Source of the DNA: Collinsella tanakaei
GTDB lineage: Bacteria > Actinomycetota > Coriobacteriia > Coriobacteriales > Coriobacteriaceae
Length of the DNA stretch: 56,087 nucleotides
Assembly: GCF_021531055.1 (NCBI RefSeq)
Contig: NZ_JADYTL010000011.1
Location: 1 to 56,087 of the forward strand
Reading direction: 5' to 3'
This document shows positions 16,681 through 25,408 of the stretch, one piece after another. The notes under the pieces were generated by a model, which searched no databases, was not told where the DNA came from, and saw only the letters and a program-made list of their open reading frames with translations. A program made the position numbers and the translations under genes. Position 1 is the stretch's first letter; every line of letters starts with the position of its first letter.

Positions 16681-16700
16681 ATGGTTTTGGATGGTTTTGA
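16681..16700 (+). promoter_or_regulatory. Direct-repeat candidate operator for the fructose operon
   Basis: Two adjacent 10-bp copies (ATGGTTTTGG and ATGGTTTTGA) lie 38 bp before the regulator start. DeoR-family repressors often bind such direct repeats near their own promoter. Binding here is inferred. Confidence 0.35.
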
Positions 16701-16737
16701 CAGATTCCGTCCAAAGGATACGACGAGAGGAGCGCAG

Positions 16738-17490
16738 ATGCTTGCAGAAGACCGTCTTGAGAAGATCGTTTCCCTGGTCAACGAGCACGGATCGATTACC
16801 GCAACCGAGCTCATGCAGCTGCTGGACGCCTCTGAGTCCACCATTCGCCGTGACCTGACGCGCCTGGCGCAGCTGGGTCGCATCGTGAAGGTTCACGGAG
16901 GCGCTACGGCGGTCAACCGCACGGTCGTTTCCGCCGATCAGACCGTCTACGAGAAGTACAGCGTTCATCTGGAGGAGAAGACGGCCATCGCCCGTTTTGC
17001 CGCCACGCTCATCGGGCCGGACGACTTCGTCTACATCGATGCCGGCTCCACGACCGAGCGTCTCGTCGACTTCATCACCGAGCCGCGCGCCACCTACTTC
17101 ACCAACTCCATCTCGGTTGCCCACGCCCTGCTGTCCAAAGGTTGTCGGGTGCTCGTACCCGCAGGCGAGCTCAAGCCCGTCACCGAGGCGCTGGTGGGCG
17201 AGCAGACGGTGGAGACCCTGCGGCGCTACCACTTTACCGTCGGGTTCTTCGGCGCCAACGGCGCGACGCCCGACGAGGGCTTTACCACGCCCGAGACGGG
17301 GGAGGCGCTCGTCAAGTCGACCGCTCTCGTTCAGACGCTTCGCCCGTACGTGCTGTGCGATTCCAGCAAGTTCTCCATGGTCTCGCCGGTCACGTTCGCC
17401 GATTTCGACGACGCGACGGTCGTGACCGATACGCTGCCGTCCGGCCTCGAGGATTACGCGAACATCATCGTGGCGCCTACCACCGAGTAA
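16738..17490 (+). CDS. DeoR-family transcriptional regulator of the fructose operon
   Basis: 250 residues. The N-terminal winged helix-turn-helix (about 5-60) includes SITATELMQLLDASESTIRR, the canonical DeoR motif. The C-terminal sugar-phosphate sensor has IDAGSTTERLVDFI, FTNSISVAHAL and FFGANGATPDEGFTTP. As first gene of the operon it probably represses itself, fruK and fruA and is relieved by fructose-1-phosphate, as in FruR of Gram-positives. ATG 16738 follows a GAGAGG-type site. It is 39 bp from fruK. Confidence 0.9.
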   Translation: MLAEDRLEKIVSLVNEHGSITATELMQLLDASESTIRRDLTRLAQLGRIVKVHGGATAVNRTVVSADQTVYEKYSVHLEEKTAIARFAATLIGPDDFVYIDAGSTTERLVDFITEPRATYFTNSISVAHALLSKGCRVLVPAGELKPVTEALVGEQTVETLRRYHFTVGFFGANGATPDEGFTTPETGEALVKSTALVQTLRPYVLCDSSKFSMVSPVTFADFDDATVVTDTLPSGLEDYANIIVAPTTE

Positions 17491-17529
17491 TCTGCCAGCG
17501 GAATCCGTCCCATGCAAAGGAGCTGCCCC

Positions 17530-18441
17530 ATGATCCACACCGTGACGTTCAATCCCTGCCTCGACTACGTCGTGGGCGTCGACAACCTGACGCTTGGCGC
17601 GGTCAACCGCGTGTCGACCGAGGCCGTCATGGCGGGCGGCAAGGGCATCAACGTGTCCATCGTCCTGAAGAACCTGGGACACCCGAGCTGCGCGCTCGGC
17701 TTTCTTGCCGGATTCACCGGCGACGAGATCGCGCGACGTCTGCAGCTGCAAGGGGTCGACACCGACTTCATCGAGGTCAGCCATGGCATGAGCCGCATCA
17801 ACGTCAAGGTCAAATCGAACGAGGAGACCGAGATCAACGGCATCGGACCCGATATCGCCCCGTCCGATATCGAGGCGCTCTACGCGAAGCTCGACGCCCT
17901 GACCTCCGATGACATCCTGGTCATTTCCGGCAGCGTGCCGGCAGCTCTGCCCGGCGACATCTATGAGCGCATCATGGAACGTCTCGAGGGCCGCGATATC
18001 CGCATCGTCGTCGATGCCACACGCGATCTGCTGATGAACGTGCTGCCGTTCCACCCGTTTCTCATCAAACCCAACAACCATGAGCTGGGTGAGATCTTCG
18101 GCGTCGAGCTGAAGACACGGGAGGACGTGGTCCCGTACGCTAATAAGCTGCAGGAGCTCGGCGCGCGCAACGTGCTCGTCTCCATGGCGGGGGAGGGCGC
18201 GGTGCTCGTCGCCGAGAACGGCGACGTGATCGAGAGCCCCTCGCCTAAGGGCACCGTGGTGAACTCGGTCGGTGCGGGCGATTCGATGGTCGCGGGCTTC
18301 ATCGCCGGCTATCTGGAAAGCGATGGCAGCTACGAGCAGGCGTTCCGTATGGGCGTGTGTACAGGGTCCGCTAGCGCGTTCTCGCTGGGCTTGGCCGAGC
18401 GCGACCAGGTCGAGGAGCTGCTGGCCACCATCGACAAGTAG
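17530..18441 (+). CDS. fruK: 1-phosphofructokinase
   Basis: 303 residues, PfkB/ribokinase fold. The N-terminus VTFNPCLDYVVGVDNLTLGA and MAGGKGINVSIVLKNLG are the FruK/tagatose-6-P kinase signature; the C-terminal NSVGAGDSMVAGFIAGYL holds the catalytic Asp and anion hole. It phosphorylates fructose-1-phosphate, made by the adjacent PTS permease, to fructose-1,6-bisphosphate. ATG 17530 is preceded by AAGGAG with 7-nt spacing. Operon position between regulator and fruA confirms the assignment. Confidence 0.95.
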   Translation: MIHTVTFNPCLDYVVGVDNLTLGAVNRVSTEAVMAGGKGINVSIVLKNLGHPSCALGFLAGFTGDEIARRLQLQGVDTDFIEVSHGMSRINVKVKSNEETEINGIGPDIAPSDIEALYAKLDALTSDDILVISGSVPAALPGDIYERIMERLEGRDIRIVVDATRDLLMNVLPFHPFLIKPNNHELGEIFGVELKTREDVVPYANKLQELGARNVLVSMAGEGAVLVAENGDVIESPSPKGTVVNSVGAGDSMVAGFIAGYLESDGSYEQAFRMGVCTGSASAFSLGLAERDQVEELLATIDK

Positions 18442-18549
18442 CGCACCATCCGTTCGCGCGAGGTGTCGCGCTCGTTTCAATCCATATGTTGTCAATCCGT
18501 CGAATCTCGGCGGTTGGACCGGCTTATGCCGGGGAAGGGGGTTACCACC

Positions 18550-20565
18550 ATGAAAATCACCGAGTTGTTCAGTAAAAGCGGGGTGAAACTGGGGGTCGAG
18601 GCGGCAACGCAAGCCGAGGCCATCGACGTGCTGGTCGATCTGCATGACGCGAGCGGCAACATCAATGACCGCGACAAGTACCGTCAGGCGGTGCTCGACC
18701 GCGAGGCGCAGTTCAGCACCGCGGTAGGCGACGGCGTGGCCATCCCGCACGCGAAGACCGACGCCGTCGTGCGCCCGGGTCTCGCAGCGATCACCGTGCC
18801 CGCGGGCGTGGACTGGAATGCGCCCGACGGTAAGCCGTCCGATCTGATCTTCATGATCGCCGCGCCCGAGGGCCAGGCCAACGTGCACCTCGAGGTGCTC
18901 GCCAAGCTCTCGATGCTGCTCATGCATGAGGATTTCGGGGCCGCCCTTCGTGGTGCCAAGACGGTCGACGAATTCCTCAAGGTGATCGACGACGCCGAAG
19001 CGGCCCACGATGCCGAGCAGGCGGAGAAGGAGAAGAAGGCCGCCGAGGCCAAGGCCGCTCGCGAGGCCGCTGCCGCCGCGTCTGCCGCCGATTCGGCCCT
19101 GCCGCAGGTGCTCGCCATCACCGCGTGTCCCACGGGCATCGCACACACCTACATGGCAGCCGAGAACCTCGAGAAGGTCGCCGAGCAGATGGGTGTGACC
19201 ATCAAGGTCGAGACCCAGGGCTCCGTAGGCACCAAGAACGCCCTCACCGCCGAGGAGATCGCCGCCTGCCGCGGTATCATCATCGCTGCCGACAAGGGCA
19301 TCGAGCTCGGTCGCTTCAACGGCAAGCCGCTGTACTCCACCAACGTTTCCGCCGGTATCAACGATGCCGAGCGCCTTATCAACATCATCATGAATGGCGA
19401 GGCGCCCATCTGTCATGCCGAGGGCGGAGTGTCCGCATCGGCGGCGTCCGGTGCGACCGAGGGCATGGGCTCGACCATCTACAAGCACCTGATGAACGGC
19501 GTGTCGCACATGCTGCCGTTCGTCGTGGGCGGCGGCATCCTCAAGGCCATCGCCTTCCTGCTCGACACGCAGGGCATGGGAACTGCGGCGTACGGCAGCT
19601 CCACGCCGTTGGCGGCGTTTTTCAACCTGGTCGGCGGCACGGCGTTCGACTTCATGCTGCCCATCCTTGCGGCCTACATCGCCATGTCCATCGCCGATCG
19701 CCCCGGTCTCGCTCCCGGCTTCGTGGGAGGCTGGCTCGCCAAACAGGGTTTCACGCTCGGATATCTTGCAACGGCCATGGATGCCGAAGCGCAGGGTGCG
19801 CTCATCTCGGGCGGTTTCATCGCGGCGCTGTTCGCGGGCTTTGCAGCCGGCTATCTGACCCTCGGGTTCGAGAGGCTGTGCGATCATCTGCCCGAATCGC
19901 TTGAGGGCATCAAACCCGTGCTGCTGTACCCGCTCGTCTGCATCTTCCTGATCGGTTTCGTGATGCTCGCGTTGAACCCGATCTTCGCTGCCATCAACTC
20001 GTGGCTGACGGGCGCCTTGAACAGCCTCGGCACCGGCAATCTCGTGCTGCTCGGCGCAGTGGTCGGCGGTATGATGTCCGTCGATATGGGCGGCCCGTTC
20101 AACAAGGCGGCGTACGTCTTCGGTACCGGCATGCTGTCCGCCGGCACCACCTCCGCGCAGATCGTCATGGCCTCCGTCATGGTCGGTGGCATGGTTCCGC
20201 CCATCGCCATCGCCCTGTCCACCACGTTCTTCAAGAATCGTTGGTCCGCGGCCGACCGCAAGGCCGGCATCGTGAACTACATCATGGGCCTGTCGTTCAT
20301 CACCGAGGGCGCGATTCCCTATGCCGCTGCCGATCCCGGTCGCGTGCTGCCCTCCTGCATCATCGGTTCGGCGATCGCCGGCGCGCTCTCCGCGGGCTTC
20401 GGCTGCACGAGCCCCGCGCCCCACGGCGGTGCCTGGGTGACGCCGGTTATCGGCAACCCGCTCATGTACCTTGTGGCGCTCGTGATCGGCGCCGTGGTGG
20501 CTTGCCTGATCCTGTCGTTCCTCAAGAAGCCGCTTCCGGCAGAGGAAACCGGTCTGGCCAAGTAA
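18550..20565 (+). CDS. fruA: Fructose-specific PTS permease EIIABC
   Basis: 671 residues with three fused PTS domains. EIIA (1-150) has the phosphorylated His67 in GVAIPHAKT. An Ala/Lys/Glu-rich linker (about 150-182) leads to EIIB, where Cys193 lies in ITACPTGIAHTYMAAE. EIIC (about 310-665) is membrane-embedded, with LPFVVGGGILKAIAFLLD, VDMGGPFNKAAY and SFITEGAIPYAAADP, the usual fructose-family motifs. It imports fructose as fructose-1-phosphate. ATG 18550 follows a GGGAAGGGGG tract. A terminator hairpin follows at 20597. Confidence 0.95.
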   Translation: MKITELFSKSGVKLGVEAATQAEAIDVLVDLHDASGNINDRDKYRQAVLDREAQFSTAVGDGVAIPHAKTDAVVRPGLAAITVPAGVDWNAPDGKPSDLIFMIAAPEGQANVHLEVLAKLSMLLMHEDFGAALRGAKTVDEFLKVIDDAEAAHDAEQAEKEKKAAEAKAAREAAAAASAADSALPQVLAITACPTGIAHTYMAAENLEKVAEQMGVTIKVETQGSVGTKNALTAEEIAACRGIIIAADKGIELGRFNGKPLYSTNVSAGINDAERLINIIMNGEAPICHAEGGVSASAASGATEGMGSTIYKHLMNGVSHMLPFVVGGGILKAIAFLLDTQGMGTAAYGSSTPLAAFFNLVGGTAFDFMLPILAAYIAMSIADRPGLAPGFVGGWLAKQGFTLGYLATAMDAEAQGALISGGFIAALFAGFAAGYLTLGFERLCDHLPESLEGIKPVLLYPLVCIFLIGFVMLALNPIFAAINSWLTGALNSLGTGNLVLLGAVVGGMMSVDMGGPFNKAAYVFGTGMLSAGTTSAQIVMASVMVGGMVPPIAIALSTTFFKNRWSAADRKAGIVNYIMGLSFITEGAIPYAAADPGRVLPSCIIGSAIAGALSAGFGCTSPAPHGGAWVTPVIGNPLMYLVALVIGAVVACLILSFLKKPLPAEETGLAK

Positions 20566-20596
20566 TCGCCTCGCGCTCATCCGATTCCACCCCGAA

Positions 20597-20627
20597 GGGC
20601 CCCGTCGCATGGATGGGGCCCTTTTTT
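20597..20627 (+). terminator. Terminator of the fructose operon
   Basis: Stem GGGCCCC/GGGGCCC followed by six T residues, 32 bp after the fruA stop. Confidence 0.85.
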
Positions 20628-20646
20628 GACCTGATTTCACGCTCGA

Positions 20647-20674
20647 GTATCTGATATAGTACCTAATCAGATAC
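20647..20674 (+). promoter_or_regulatory. Operator/promoter palindrome of the toxin-antitoxin pair
   Basis: Perfect 9-bp arms GTATCTGAT and ATCAGATAC separated by 10 bp that contain a TATAGT -10-like box. The position directly before the antitoxin gene fits an autoregulatory operator bound by the antitoxin or the complex. Confidence 0.65.
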
Positions 20675-20698
20675 ATGATTCTGCTTTTGGAGGATACC

Positions 20699-20989
20699 AT
20701 GACAGCCATTTACTCCTCTGCGGCGCTCAAGACCCGCCAGCGCGAGATCAAGGACGAGGCGATGAAGCGGGTCGTCCATATCACCGAGAACGGAAACGCC
20801 GCCTTCGTCTTTTGCTCGGAGGAGGTTTTCGAGAGCGAGTTGCGCCGTGCCCGCGAAGCGGCAGCCTATGAGGAGCGCATGCGCGCGGTGCTGGAGCGCG
20901 GGCGCGCGGACGTCGTGGACGGCAACACCGTCGAGGGGACCGACGCCGCGCTCGCCGAGATCGCGCGAAGGGCGGCTCACCGTGCCTAG
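20699..20989 (+). CDS. Type II antitoxin, Phd/YefM-like
   Basis: 96 residues. The N-terminal half (about 1-50) with SSAALKTRQREIKDEAMKR and VVHITENGNAAFVFCSEEVF resembles the Phd/YefM DNA-binding fold (ITENG then a Val/Phe-rich strand and a 'PEEY'-like acidic turn). The C-terminal half is charged and helical, the usual toxin-neutralising tail. ATG 20699 follows TTTTGGAGG. It overlaps or abuts the toxin gene and has its own palindromic operator. The subfamily is not certain. Confidence 0.78.
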   Translation: MTAIYSSAALKTRQREIKDEAMKRVVHITENGNAAFVFCSEEVFESELRRAREAAAYEERMRAVLERGRADVVDGNTVEGTDAALAEIARRAAHRA

Positions 20990-21251
20990 GATGGTCTACA
21001 CGGATGGCTTTCTGGACGATGCCGCCGCGGTATGGTCGGACCGCGTCCGGGGTCGCTTGGAGCGCATGCTGCGCGCCATAGAGGCGTTTCCGGAGATCGG
21101 CTCGTCGGTTATTCCTGCGTCGATTGGGGCGGCATATGGGACTCGCGTTCGAAAGGCCGTCGTCGAGCCGTTCGATCTCATCTACGAATACGACCCCGAT
21201 GCCGATACCGTCATCGTGTACGGTCTCGTTCCGTTCCGTGCGGCACCGTAG
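20982..21251 (+). CDS. Type II toxin, RelE/ParE family
   Basis: 89 residues from GTG 20982 (8 bp overlap with the antitoxin) or 86 from ATG 20991; AAGGGCGG serves either start. The pattern YTDGFLDDAAAVWSDRV, an amphipathic helix RLERMLRAIEAFPEIGS, then TRVRKAVVEPFDLIYEYDPD and a final strand is that of RelE/ParE toxins (compare VRKLVVDPFDLIYEY in relatives). It should act on mRNA at the ribosome or on gyrase; which one cannot be told. The gene ends immediately before two GACAAG palindromes. Confidence 0.82.
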   Translation: MPRMVYTDGFLDDAAAVWSDRVRGRLERMLRAIEAFPEIGSSVIPASIGAAYGTRVRKAVVEPFDLIYEYDPDADTVIVYGLVPFRAAP

Positions 21252-21252
21252 G

Positions 21253-21343
21253 GCGACAAGATGGTGCCAGGTACAAACTTGTCGCCGGGGCAGAGCCGAC
21301 GGGCTGTCCGGCCGACAAGATTGAACCCGGCACCATCTTGTCG
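21253..21343. repeat. Pair of GACAAGATGG-type palindromes in inverted arrangement
   Basis: Copy A (21253-21285) reads GCGACAAGATGGTGCCAGGT then ACAAACTTGTCGC. Copy B (21313-21343) reads CGACAAGATTGAACCCGGCA then CCATCTTGTCG. Each is an imperfect palindrome and the two are roughly inverted copies separated by 27 bp. Such pairs are typical of REP/BIME-like elements. Confidence 0.75.
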
Positions 21344-21356
21344 CTGTATCACACGA

Positions 21357-21382
21357 AAAGGGCCTCCCGCGGGAGGCCCTTT
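21357..21382. terminator. Bidirectional terminator hairpin after purL and the toxin gene
   Basis: AAAGGGCCTCCCGC/GGGAGGCCCTTT is a perfect GC-rich palindrome whose A/T ends give a short U-tract on both strands. It lies between the convergent toxin and purL genes. Confidence 0.8.
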
Positions 21383-21405
21383 GCTTGCGGTTCGCTCGCG
21401 TGTGT

Positions 21406-24400
21406 CTACGCGAAGTAGGCGACGCCGTTCTCGAAGATCGGCATGAACTTGTCGCCCGGGACGTTGGCGTACAGGCCCTCGCCGCGGCGCTCCACGTGGC
21501 CCATCTTGCCGAAGACGCGGCCGTCGGGGGAGGTGATGCCCTCGATGCAGGCGACCGAGCCGTTGGGGTTCACGTCGAGGTCCATGGACGGCACGCCGGC
21601 CGCATCCACGTACTGCGTGGCGATCTGCCCGCCGGCCACGAGCTTGGCGAGCACGTCGTCGTTGGCCACGAAGCGGCCTTCGCCGTGGGAGATGGCCACG
21701 GTGTAGGTATCGCCGGGTGTGCAGGAGGCGAGCCACGGCGACAGGTTGGACGCCACGCGGGTGCGCACCAGGCGGCTCTGGTGGCGACCGATGGTGTTGA
21801 ACGTCAACGTGGGCGCGTCGGCGGTGGCGTCGACGATATCGCCGTAGGGCACCAGACCGAGCTTCACGAGCGCCTGGAAGCCGTTGCAGATGCCGAGCAT
21901 GAGGCCATCGCGCTTCTGCAGCAGCTCGCGCACGGCCTCGGTGACCTCGGGGGCACGGAAGAACGCCGTGATGAACTTGGCGGAGCCGTCGGGCTCGTCG
22001 CCGCCGGAAAAGCCGCCGGGGATCATGACGACCTGGCTCTCGCGGATGCGACGCGCCAGCTCACGCGTGCTCTCGGCGACCGCCTCGGGCGTGAGGTTGT
22101 TGATCACGAAGGTGTCGGCCACAGCACCCGCGGTGCGGAAGGCGCGCGCCGTGTCGTACTCGCAGTTGTTGCCCGGGAACACGGGGATGATCACGCGCGG
22201 ACGCGCGAACTTCTCGCCGGTATACACGTGCGGGGCCTCGGCGGTAAAGGTGATGGGCTCCACGGCGGGCAGCTTCGCCGCCTCATCGGCGGGCGTTCGG
22301 TAGGGGAACACGCCCTCGATCGCACGCTCCCAGGCCTCCTGCAGCTCGGCGAGGTCGATCGACTCGTCGGCGGTATCGAGCACATAGGCCTCGACGGTGG
22401 TGCCGAGCGGCTCGATGACGAGCCCCTCGGGCGCGCCCTCGAGCAGGGCGTCGGCGTCGTCGGAGAGCTCGACCACGAAGCTGCCGTACATCGGCTCGAA
22501 GAGGCTGTCGATATCGACGTCCTCGGCGAGCTCCAGGCCGATCCGGTTGCCGAGGCACATCTTGAACAGGGCCTCGGCGGTGCCGCCGTAGCCGGGCGTG
22601 GAGATGGCGAGCGCCGCGCCGGAGTCGGCGAGCTTCTCGACGAGTGCGAAGGCGTCGAGCAGCTGGGCCACGTCGGGACGCCAGTCCTCGCCGTACTCGG
22701 CCGGTGCGATGCGCACGACGCGGTGCGTGACGCCCTTGAACTCGGGTGACACGGCGCCGTCGGCGCGACCCACGGCGACGGCGAAGGAGACGAGCGTGGG
22801 CGGCACGTCCAGATCCTCGAACGAGCCGGACATGGAGTCCTTGCCGCCGATGGCGCCGATGCCCAGGTCGACCTGGGCCATGAGGGCGCCCAGCACGGCG
22901 GCGACGGGCTTGCCCCAGCGCTCGGGCTCGGTGCGCAGGCGCTCGAAGTACTCCTGGAAGGTGAGGTAGGCGCTCTCGTGATCGAAGCCGGCCGCCACGA
23001 GCTTGGCGACGGATTCGACGACGGACAGGTAGGCGCCGGCGAACTGGTCGGCCTCCATCAGGAACGGGTTGAAGCCCCAGGCCATCGCGGAGGCCGTGGT
23101 GGTCTCGCCGTCGACGGGGAACTTGGCGACCATGGCCTCGGCGGGCGTGAGCTGCGTGGCGCCGCCGAAGGGCATGAGCACGGTCGCGGCGCCGATGGTG
23201 GAGTCGAAGCGCTCGGCCAGGCCCTTGTTGGAGCACACGTTGAGGTCGGTGACGAGGCTCGTCATGCGCTCGGTGAGCGTGGTACCCGCCCAGGCGGGCT
23301 GCCATACGGAACGCGCCTCGACGTGCGCCGCCTGGTGCTTGGGCGCGCCGTTGCTGGCCAAAAACTCACGGGACAGGTCCACGATCGCGGTGCCCTGCCA
23401 CGCCATGCGGACACGCGGCTCGTGGGTGACCTCGGCGATGACGGTGGCCTCGAGGTTCTCCTCGGCGGCATAACCCATGAACTCGTCGACGTCGTCCTCG
23501 GCCACGGCCACGGCCATGCGCTCCTGGGATTCGGAGATGGCGAGCTCGGTGCCGTCCAGGCCCTCGTACTTCTTGGTCACCTGGTCGAGGTCGATGTACA
23601 GGCCGTCGGCCAGCTCGCCCACGGCGACGGATACGCCGCCGGCGCCGAAGTCGTTGCAGCGCTTGATGAGGCGGCATGCGTCGCCGCGGCGGAACAGGCG
23701 CTGCAGCTTGCGCTCCATGGGGGCGTTGCCCTTCTGGACCTCGGCGCCGTCCTTCTCGATGGACTCGACGTTGTGCGCCTTGGACGAACCGGTGGCGCCG
23801 CCGATGCCGTCACGGCCGGTGCGGCCGCCGAGCAGGATGATCTTGTCGCCGGGGGCGGGGCACTCGCGACGCACGTGGTCGGCGGGCGTGGCGCCCACGA
23901 CCGCGCCGATCTCCATGCGCTTGGCCACGTAGCCGGGGTGGTAGAGCTCGGAGACCTGGCCGGTTGCCAGGCCGATCTGGTTGCCGTAGCTGGAGTAGCC
24001 CGCCGCGGCGGTGGTCACGAGCTTGCGCTGGGGCAGCTTGCCGGCCATGGTCTGGGAGACGGGCACGGTCGGGTCGGCGGCACCCGTCACGCGCATGGCC
24101 TGATAGACGTAGCTACGGCCGGAGAGCGGGTCGCGGATCGCGCCGCCGATGCAGGTCGCCGCGCCGCCGAAGGGCTCGATCTCGGTCGGGTGGTTGTGGG
24201 TCTCGTTCTTGAAGAGGAACAGCCACTCCTGGTCCTCGCCGTCCACGTCGACGGTCACGCGCACGGTGCAGGCGTTGATCTCCTCGGACTCGTCGAGGTT
24301 CTTGAGCTGGCCGGTCTTCTTGAGGTACTTGGCGCCGATCGTGCCCATGTCCATGAGGCAGACGGGCTTCTCGTCGCGGCCGAGTTCGTGGCGGATCTCC

Positions 24401-25149
24401 ATATAGCGGTCGAAGGCCGCCTGGACCACGTCGTCGTCGATCGCGACGTCGGTGAGGACCGTGCCGAAGGTGGTGTGGCGGCAGTGGTCGGACCAGTAGG
24501 TGTCGATCACGCGGATCTCGGTGATGGTCGGATCGCGCTCCTCGCCGCGGAAGTACTCCTGGCAAAACGCGATGTCCGCCTCGTCCATGGCAAGACCGCG
24601 CTCGGCGATGAAGGCGGCAAGACCCGCCTTATCGAGCTCGCGGAAGCCGGTGAGGACCTCGACCGGCTCGGGGTCGGGGATCTGGGTCGCGAGCGTCTCG
24701 GGCTTGTCGAGGGTGGCGATGCGCGCCTCGACCGGGTTCACCACGTAGTGCTTGATGGCGTCGATGTCGGCACCGGACAGGTCGCCCTCGAGGATGTAGA
24801 CCTTGGCCGAGCGCACGGCGGGGCGCTCGCCCTGGCTGATGAGCTGGATGCACTCGCTTGCCGAGTCGGCGCGCTGGTCGAACTGGCCGGGCAGGAACTC
24901 CACGGCGAAGACGGTCGCGCCGGGCACGTCGGGAAGTTCATCGTAGGTGAGGTCGACCTGCGGCTCGGAGAACACCACCGGGCGGCAACGGTCGAACAGC
25001 TCCTGGTCGGCGCCCTCGACGTCGTAGCGGTTGAGAAGGCGGAGGCTCGCAAGACCGGTGATGCCGAGGATGCCGGTGAGCTCGTTTTGGAGCTGCTTCG
25101 CCTCGACGTCGAATCCGGGCTTCTTCTCCACGTAGATACGTAAGACCAT
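21406..25149 (-). CDS. purL: Phosphoribosylformylglycinamidine synthase, single-chain
   Basis: 1247 residues, the size of large-type FGAM synthases with synthetase and glutaminase in one chain. DTYWSDHCRHTTF, KNETHNHPTEIEPFGGAATC and GGRTGRDGIGGATGSSK are the ATP/FGAR-binding signatures. The C-terminal class I amidotransferase (about 975-1247) has RVIIPVFPGNNCEYDTARAF, MIPGGFSGGDE, the nucleophile in LGICNGFQALVK and the His-Glu pair in ISHGEGRF. It makes FGAM in purine synthesis, fourth step. It is monocistronic; upstream there is a TATCAT -10-like box but no purine riboswitch is seen. Confidence 0.95.
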   Translation of the reverse strand: MVLRIYVEKKPGFDVEAKQLQNELTGILGITGLASLRLLNRYDVEGADQELFDRCRPVVFSEPQVDLTYDELPDVPGATVFAVEFLPGQFDQRADSASECIQLISQGERPAVRSAKVYILEGDLSGADIDAIKHYVVNPVEARIATLDKPETLATQIPDPEPVEVLTGFRELDKAGLAAFIAERGLAMDEADIAFCQEYFRGEERDPTITEIRVIDTYWSDHCRHTTFGTVLTDVAIDDDVVQAAFDRYMEIRHELGRDEKPVCLMDMGTIGAKYLKKTGQLKNLDESEEINACTVRVTVDVDGEDQEWLFLFKNETHNHPTEIEPFGGAATCIGGAIRDPLSGRSYVYQAMRVTGAADPTVPVSQTMAGKLPQRKLVTTAAAGYSSYGNQIGLATGQVSELYHPGYVAKRMEIGAVVGATPADHVRRECPAPGDKIILLGGRTGRDGIGGATGSSKAHNVESIEKDGAEVQKGNAPMERKLQRLFRRGDACRLIKRCNDFGAGGVSVAVGELADGLYIDLDQVTKKYEGLDGTELAISESQERMAVAVAEDDVDEFMGYAAEENLEATVIAEVTHEPRVRMAWQGTAIVDLSREFLASNGAPKHQAAHVEARSVWQPAWAGTTLTERMTSLVTDLNVCSNKGLAERFDSTIGAATVLMPFGGATQLTPAEAMVAKFPVDGETTTASAMAWGFNPFLMEADQFAGAYLSVVESVAKLVAAGFDHESAYLTFQEYFERLRTEPERWGKPVAAVLGALMAQVDLGIGAIGGKDSMSGSFEDLDVPPTLVSFAVAVGRADGAVSPEFKGVTHRVVRIAPAEYGEDWRPDVAQLLDAFALVEKLADSGAALAISTPGYGGTAEALFKMCLGNRIGLELAEDVDIDSLFEPMYGSFVVELSDDADALLEGAPEGLVIEPLGTTVEAYVLDTADESIDLAELQEAWERAIEGVFPYRTPADEAAKLPAVEPITFTAEAPHVYTGEKFARPRVIIPVFPGNNCEYDTARAFRTAGAVADTFVINNLTPEAVAESTRELARRIRESQVVMIPGGFSGGDEPDGSAKFITAFFRAPEVTEAVRELLQKRDGLMLGICNGFQALVKLGLVPYGDIVDATADAPTLTFNTIGRHQSRLVRTRVASNLSPWLASCTPGDTYTVAISHGEGRFVANDDVLAKLVAGGQIATQYVDAAGVPSMDLDVNPNGSVACIEGITSPDGRVFGKMGHVERRGEGLYANVPGDKFMPIFENGVAYFA

Positions 25150-25408
25150 GTGTTCCTGCCTTCCTGTGCGGTGCGGTCATGGCGGGGTTTCTGCGCGGCA
25201 GCGGACGAGAGCCTTGAGCCGGCAGGTTGCTAACCCCACCATGATACGACAGTCCCGTATGGAAAGGAACGCGGCGCGAATCCGCGAGGAAAAGTGGATG
25301 CGCACGCCGGCGCGGCCGCGGGGACGGGAACGCGGATGTCCGTCTTCGGAGTTTTCGGCGTCCCCGTGGGTACACTACAGGGCATCGGCCCTGTGAGATC
25401 GGAGGACC

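Larger units (their letters stand above)
16374..16737. other. Divergent intergenic region between the cyclase and fructose operons
   Basis: No gene. It holds one GACAAGATGG-type repeat (16497-16527), an inverted pair GTTCACC/GGTGAAC (16586-16592 and 16617-16623), a weak TATCCT -10 box (16655-16660) and a 10-bp direct repeat, ATGGTTTTGG/ATGGTTTTGA (16681-16700), which is a good candidate operator for the DeoR-type regulator. Confidence 0.45.

Noticed and set aside
16654-20709. A very long open frame (over 1300 codons) on the minus strand, opposite the fructose operon
   Set aside because: It is the antisense shadow of regulator, fruK and fruA. Its His/Arg/Asp-rich composition has no domain, and the plus strand genes are certain.
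22978-25143. A 721-codon plus-strand frame opposite purL
   Set aside because: Low-complexity Gly/Val/His-rich translation; caused by GC-rich third positions on the opposite strand.
25150-25408. A purine riboswitch upstream of purL
   Set aside because: No conserved three-way junction words were found in the upstream sequence on the minus strand.
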